Assembly: GCA_037893245.1 (NCBI GenBank)
Contig: JBAIAA010000899.1
Span: forward strand, 1-64,000
DNA length: 64,000 nt
Reading direction: 5' to 3'
From: Crossaster papposus
Lineage: Eukaryota > Echinodermata > Asteroidea > Velatida > Solasteridae
The notes below the pieces were generated by a model. It saw only the letters and a program-made list of their open reading frames with translations, was not told the origin of the DNA and did not search any database. The translations under genes and the position numbers were made by a program. Positions 63,987 through 64,000 of this stretch are shown piece by piece. Within the stretch, counting starts at the first letter, position 1. Each line of letters starts with the position of its first letter.

Positions 63987-64000
63987 AAACTCAATTTGAT
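63987..64000 (+). repeat. 111-bp element, truncated by the window edge
   Basis: Only the first 14 bases, AAACTCAATTTGAT, are present. Its position matches 62733 + 1,254, so the array continues to the right. Confidence 0.9.

Larger units (their letters stand above)
1..64000. repeat. 43-bp satellite array filling the whole window
   Basis: Head-to-tail 43-bp monomers run from the first to the last base; a consensus copy is 92-134. Each has three TAG triplets, GGATATGCCGATTG, a TAGACCAAATC core and a TTAAATATG tail. By hand count the monomer has A15 T13 G10 C5. About 1,300 monomers are present, all in the same orientation. Most differences are single substitutions. Length changes are rare: extra TAG triplets (+3), one-base deletions near 1843 and 9691, and one inserted T near 61050. 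On the + strand TAG stops recur in every frame. On the minus strand a TAA in the tail closes one frame per monomer, and because 43 is not a multiple of 3 every frame closes within three monomers unless mutated. The array is non-coding. Structure is seen directly; eukaryotic nuclear origin is inferred. Confidence 0.99.
61972..64000. repeat. 1,254-bp tandem duplication reaching the window edge
   Basis: Elements 62149 and 62733 are repeated at 63403 and 63987 (cut off), with the GTAGAGC triplet 62463/62506/62549 matched at 63717/63760/63803. The middle monomer in both has CCGGTTG and the next has AAATTTTAAA. The period is 2 x 111 + 24 x 43. Copies look identical apart from the CCGATTATAG monomer near 62868, whose counterpart lies beyond the window. 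Confidence 0.93.

Noticed and set aside
1..64000. CENP-B box or other defined centromere protein site
   Set aside because: Neither the monomer nor the element contains the TTCG...A..CGGG core on either strand. Centromere identity cannot be read from this sequence.
14190..64000. Insertion sequence or autonomous transposon
   Set aside because: The interspersed unit is only about 107 bp, has no open frame of its own and no clear terminal inverted repeat. It is annotated as a repeat with uncertain origin.
1..64000. Tandem-repeat protein gene (repeat-coding exon)
   Set aside because: The 43-bp period breaks every frame, one-base indels near 1843, 9691 and 61050 are tolerated, and + strand TAG stops recur in all frames.
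1..64000. Assembly artefact as the sole explanation for the array
   Set aside because: Nested duplications with private mutations, shared one-base deletions and coherent marker order argue for real structure, although exact copy number of the youngest tandems could still be wrong.

Overview
The window is a single, uninterrupted tandem-repeat (satellite) array. I see no gene, RNA gene, CRISPR array, replication origin or recognisable transposase in it. The basic unit is a 43-bp monomer (a consensus copy lies at 92-134): three TAG triplets, then GGATATGCCGATTG, then a TAGACCAAATC core and a TTAAATATG tail. It is about 35% G+C, with about twice as many G as C on the + strand. I estimate about 1,300 head-to-tail monomers, all in the same orientation and mostly differing by 0-2 bases. 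Uninterrupted satellite DNA with several levels of nested duplication points to a eukaryotic nuclear genome (pericentromeric, subtelomeric or other heterochromatin) assembled from long reads. The sequence does not identify the species.

There are two domains. Positions 1-14189 hold only 43-bp monomers. Rare variants there show that about 8.8-13.2 kb is a patchwork copy of pieces of 1-8.4 kb. From 14190 to the right edge a second repeat is interspersed. This is a 111-bp element, made of 106 bp of unique sequence plus a duplicated TTAAA, always joined to the monomer at its TTAAA and always in the same orientation. I count 46 single copies, 16 copies with an internal 67-bp tandem duplication, and one copy cut off by the window edge. 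Its sequence variants define families: an early type at 14-30 kb; types with AAATTCAC, CAGG, CGCGAG or ACATGTATT from 30.9 kb; and a GATCAG type at 59-61 kb.

On top of this sit larger duplications. Units of about 4.94-4.98 kb occur in tandem from 13.7 to 27 kb. A 5,221-bp displaced duplication links 31.2-34.2 kb with 36.4-39.4 kb. Local tandem duplications have periods of 584, 842, 934, 998, 1038, 1039, 1254, 1512, 1619 and 1893 bp. The periods I decomposed equal n x 43 plus m x 111 (plus 67 where a double element is included, plus 3 or 6 where TAG triplets are gained). That is what in-register unequal exchange predicts.

The many 70-121-residue minus-strand reading frames are by-products of the repeat. 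The ones I checked begin at TTG, not ATG, and they exist because the monomer has few stops on that strand. The main points of interest are the possible origin of the 111-bp element (TTAA-flanked insertion or microhomology join), its internal duplication at a TATGTA microhomology, the sharp boundary at 14190, and a G-for-C variant confined to the last 4.5 kb.
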